Assembly: GCA_029098205.1 (NCBI GenBank)
Contig: JAQXNW010000042.1
Coordinates: 1-7,578, forward strand
Direction of reading: 5' to 3'
DNA: 7,578 nucleotides
Origin: Eubacteriales bacterium
GTDB lineage: Bacteria; Bacillota; Clostridia; Peptostreptococcales; Anaerovoracaceae
Of the stretch, positions 7,489 to 7,578 are shown piece by piece (the stretch's first letter is position 1; every line of letters starts with the position of its first letter). The notes below the pieces were generated by a model. The model made no database searches. It saw only the letters and a list, made by a program, of their open reading frames with translations, and was not told the DNA's origin. The position numbers and the translations under genes are program-made.

Positions 7489-7578
7489 AGAATTCAACAG
7501 AAAAAGGAAGGATCATTCGTCTGAAATTTTAAGGAAATTTCTGTCTGCTAAATGAAAAGTTAAAATATTAATGATATA
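7489..7578. other. AT-rich intergenic end of window
   Basis: Ninety bases after the ligase fragment are clearly richer in A and T than the rest. A GGAAGG purine stretch (7506-7511) resembles a Shine-Dalgarno, but no start codon with an open frame follows it, and no convincing hairpin or promoter pair was found. It may be the leader of a gene just outside the window. Confidence 0.4.

Noticed and set aside
7535..7578. Possible promoter in the AT-rich end
   Set aside because: A TAAAAT-like hexamer is present, but no matching -35 element at proper spacing was found, and AT-rich sequence gives such matches by chance.
1..7578. CRISPR arrays, tRNA or rRNA genes, insertion sequences, phage or toxin-antitoxin genes
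   Set aside because: No spaced direct repeats, cloverleaf-like sequence, transposase motif, terminal inverted repeats or recognisable defence proteins were seen on either strand.

Overview
The window reads as part of a Gram-positive (Firmicutes) chromosome, most likely from a Clostridia/Lachnospiraceae-type gut bacterium. This is inferred from the class II (Firmicutes-type) galactose-1-phosphate uridylyltransferase, a clostridial-style GH36 alpha-galactosidase with an extended C-terminal domain, purine-rich Shine-Dalgarno sequences and tight gene packing. No rRNA or other taxonomic marker is present, so the family-level placement is tentative.

Positions 1-5642 (+ strand) hold a compact alpha-galactoside operon. 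In order it contains the 3' end of a GPH-family sugar:cation symporter, an intact GH36 alpha-galactosidase, galactokinase (galK) and class II galactose-1-phosphate uridylyltransferase (galT). The stop of the symporter overlaps the GTG start of the galactosidase by 4 nt, the galactosidase overlaps galK by 14 nt, and galK and galT are 17 nt apart. Together the genes describe import of melibiose- or raffinose-type sugars, cytoplasmic release of galactose, phosphorylation to galactose-1-phosphate, and exchange onto UDP-glucose. The epimerase galE, a mutarotase and a regulator are not in the window; the operon promoter lies to the left.

Positions 5643-7578 look quite different: a run of broken genes. 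A DASS/SLC13-family carrier on the - strand (5701-6495) carries at least two lesions, a frameshift in a purine-repeat tract near 6341-6361 and an internal deletion with frame change near 5925-5945. Upstream of it on the same strand is the middle and C-terminal part of an SGNH-hydrolase/DltD-like cell-envelope protein (6540 to about 7235) that has lost its N-terminal region. It abuts, in opposite orientation, the C-terminal piece of an acyl-adenylate-forming ligase on the + strand (about 7207-7488). Both genes are cut at the same point, so about 7205-7262 is a rearrangement breakpoint (inversion or assembly chimera). The last 90 nt are AT-rich with no gene recognised.

I found no convincing undescribed biological system. 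The intact operon is a recognisable sugar-utilisation cassette. The parts that deserve a second look are the breakpoint and the decaying genes next to it.
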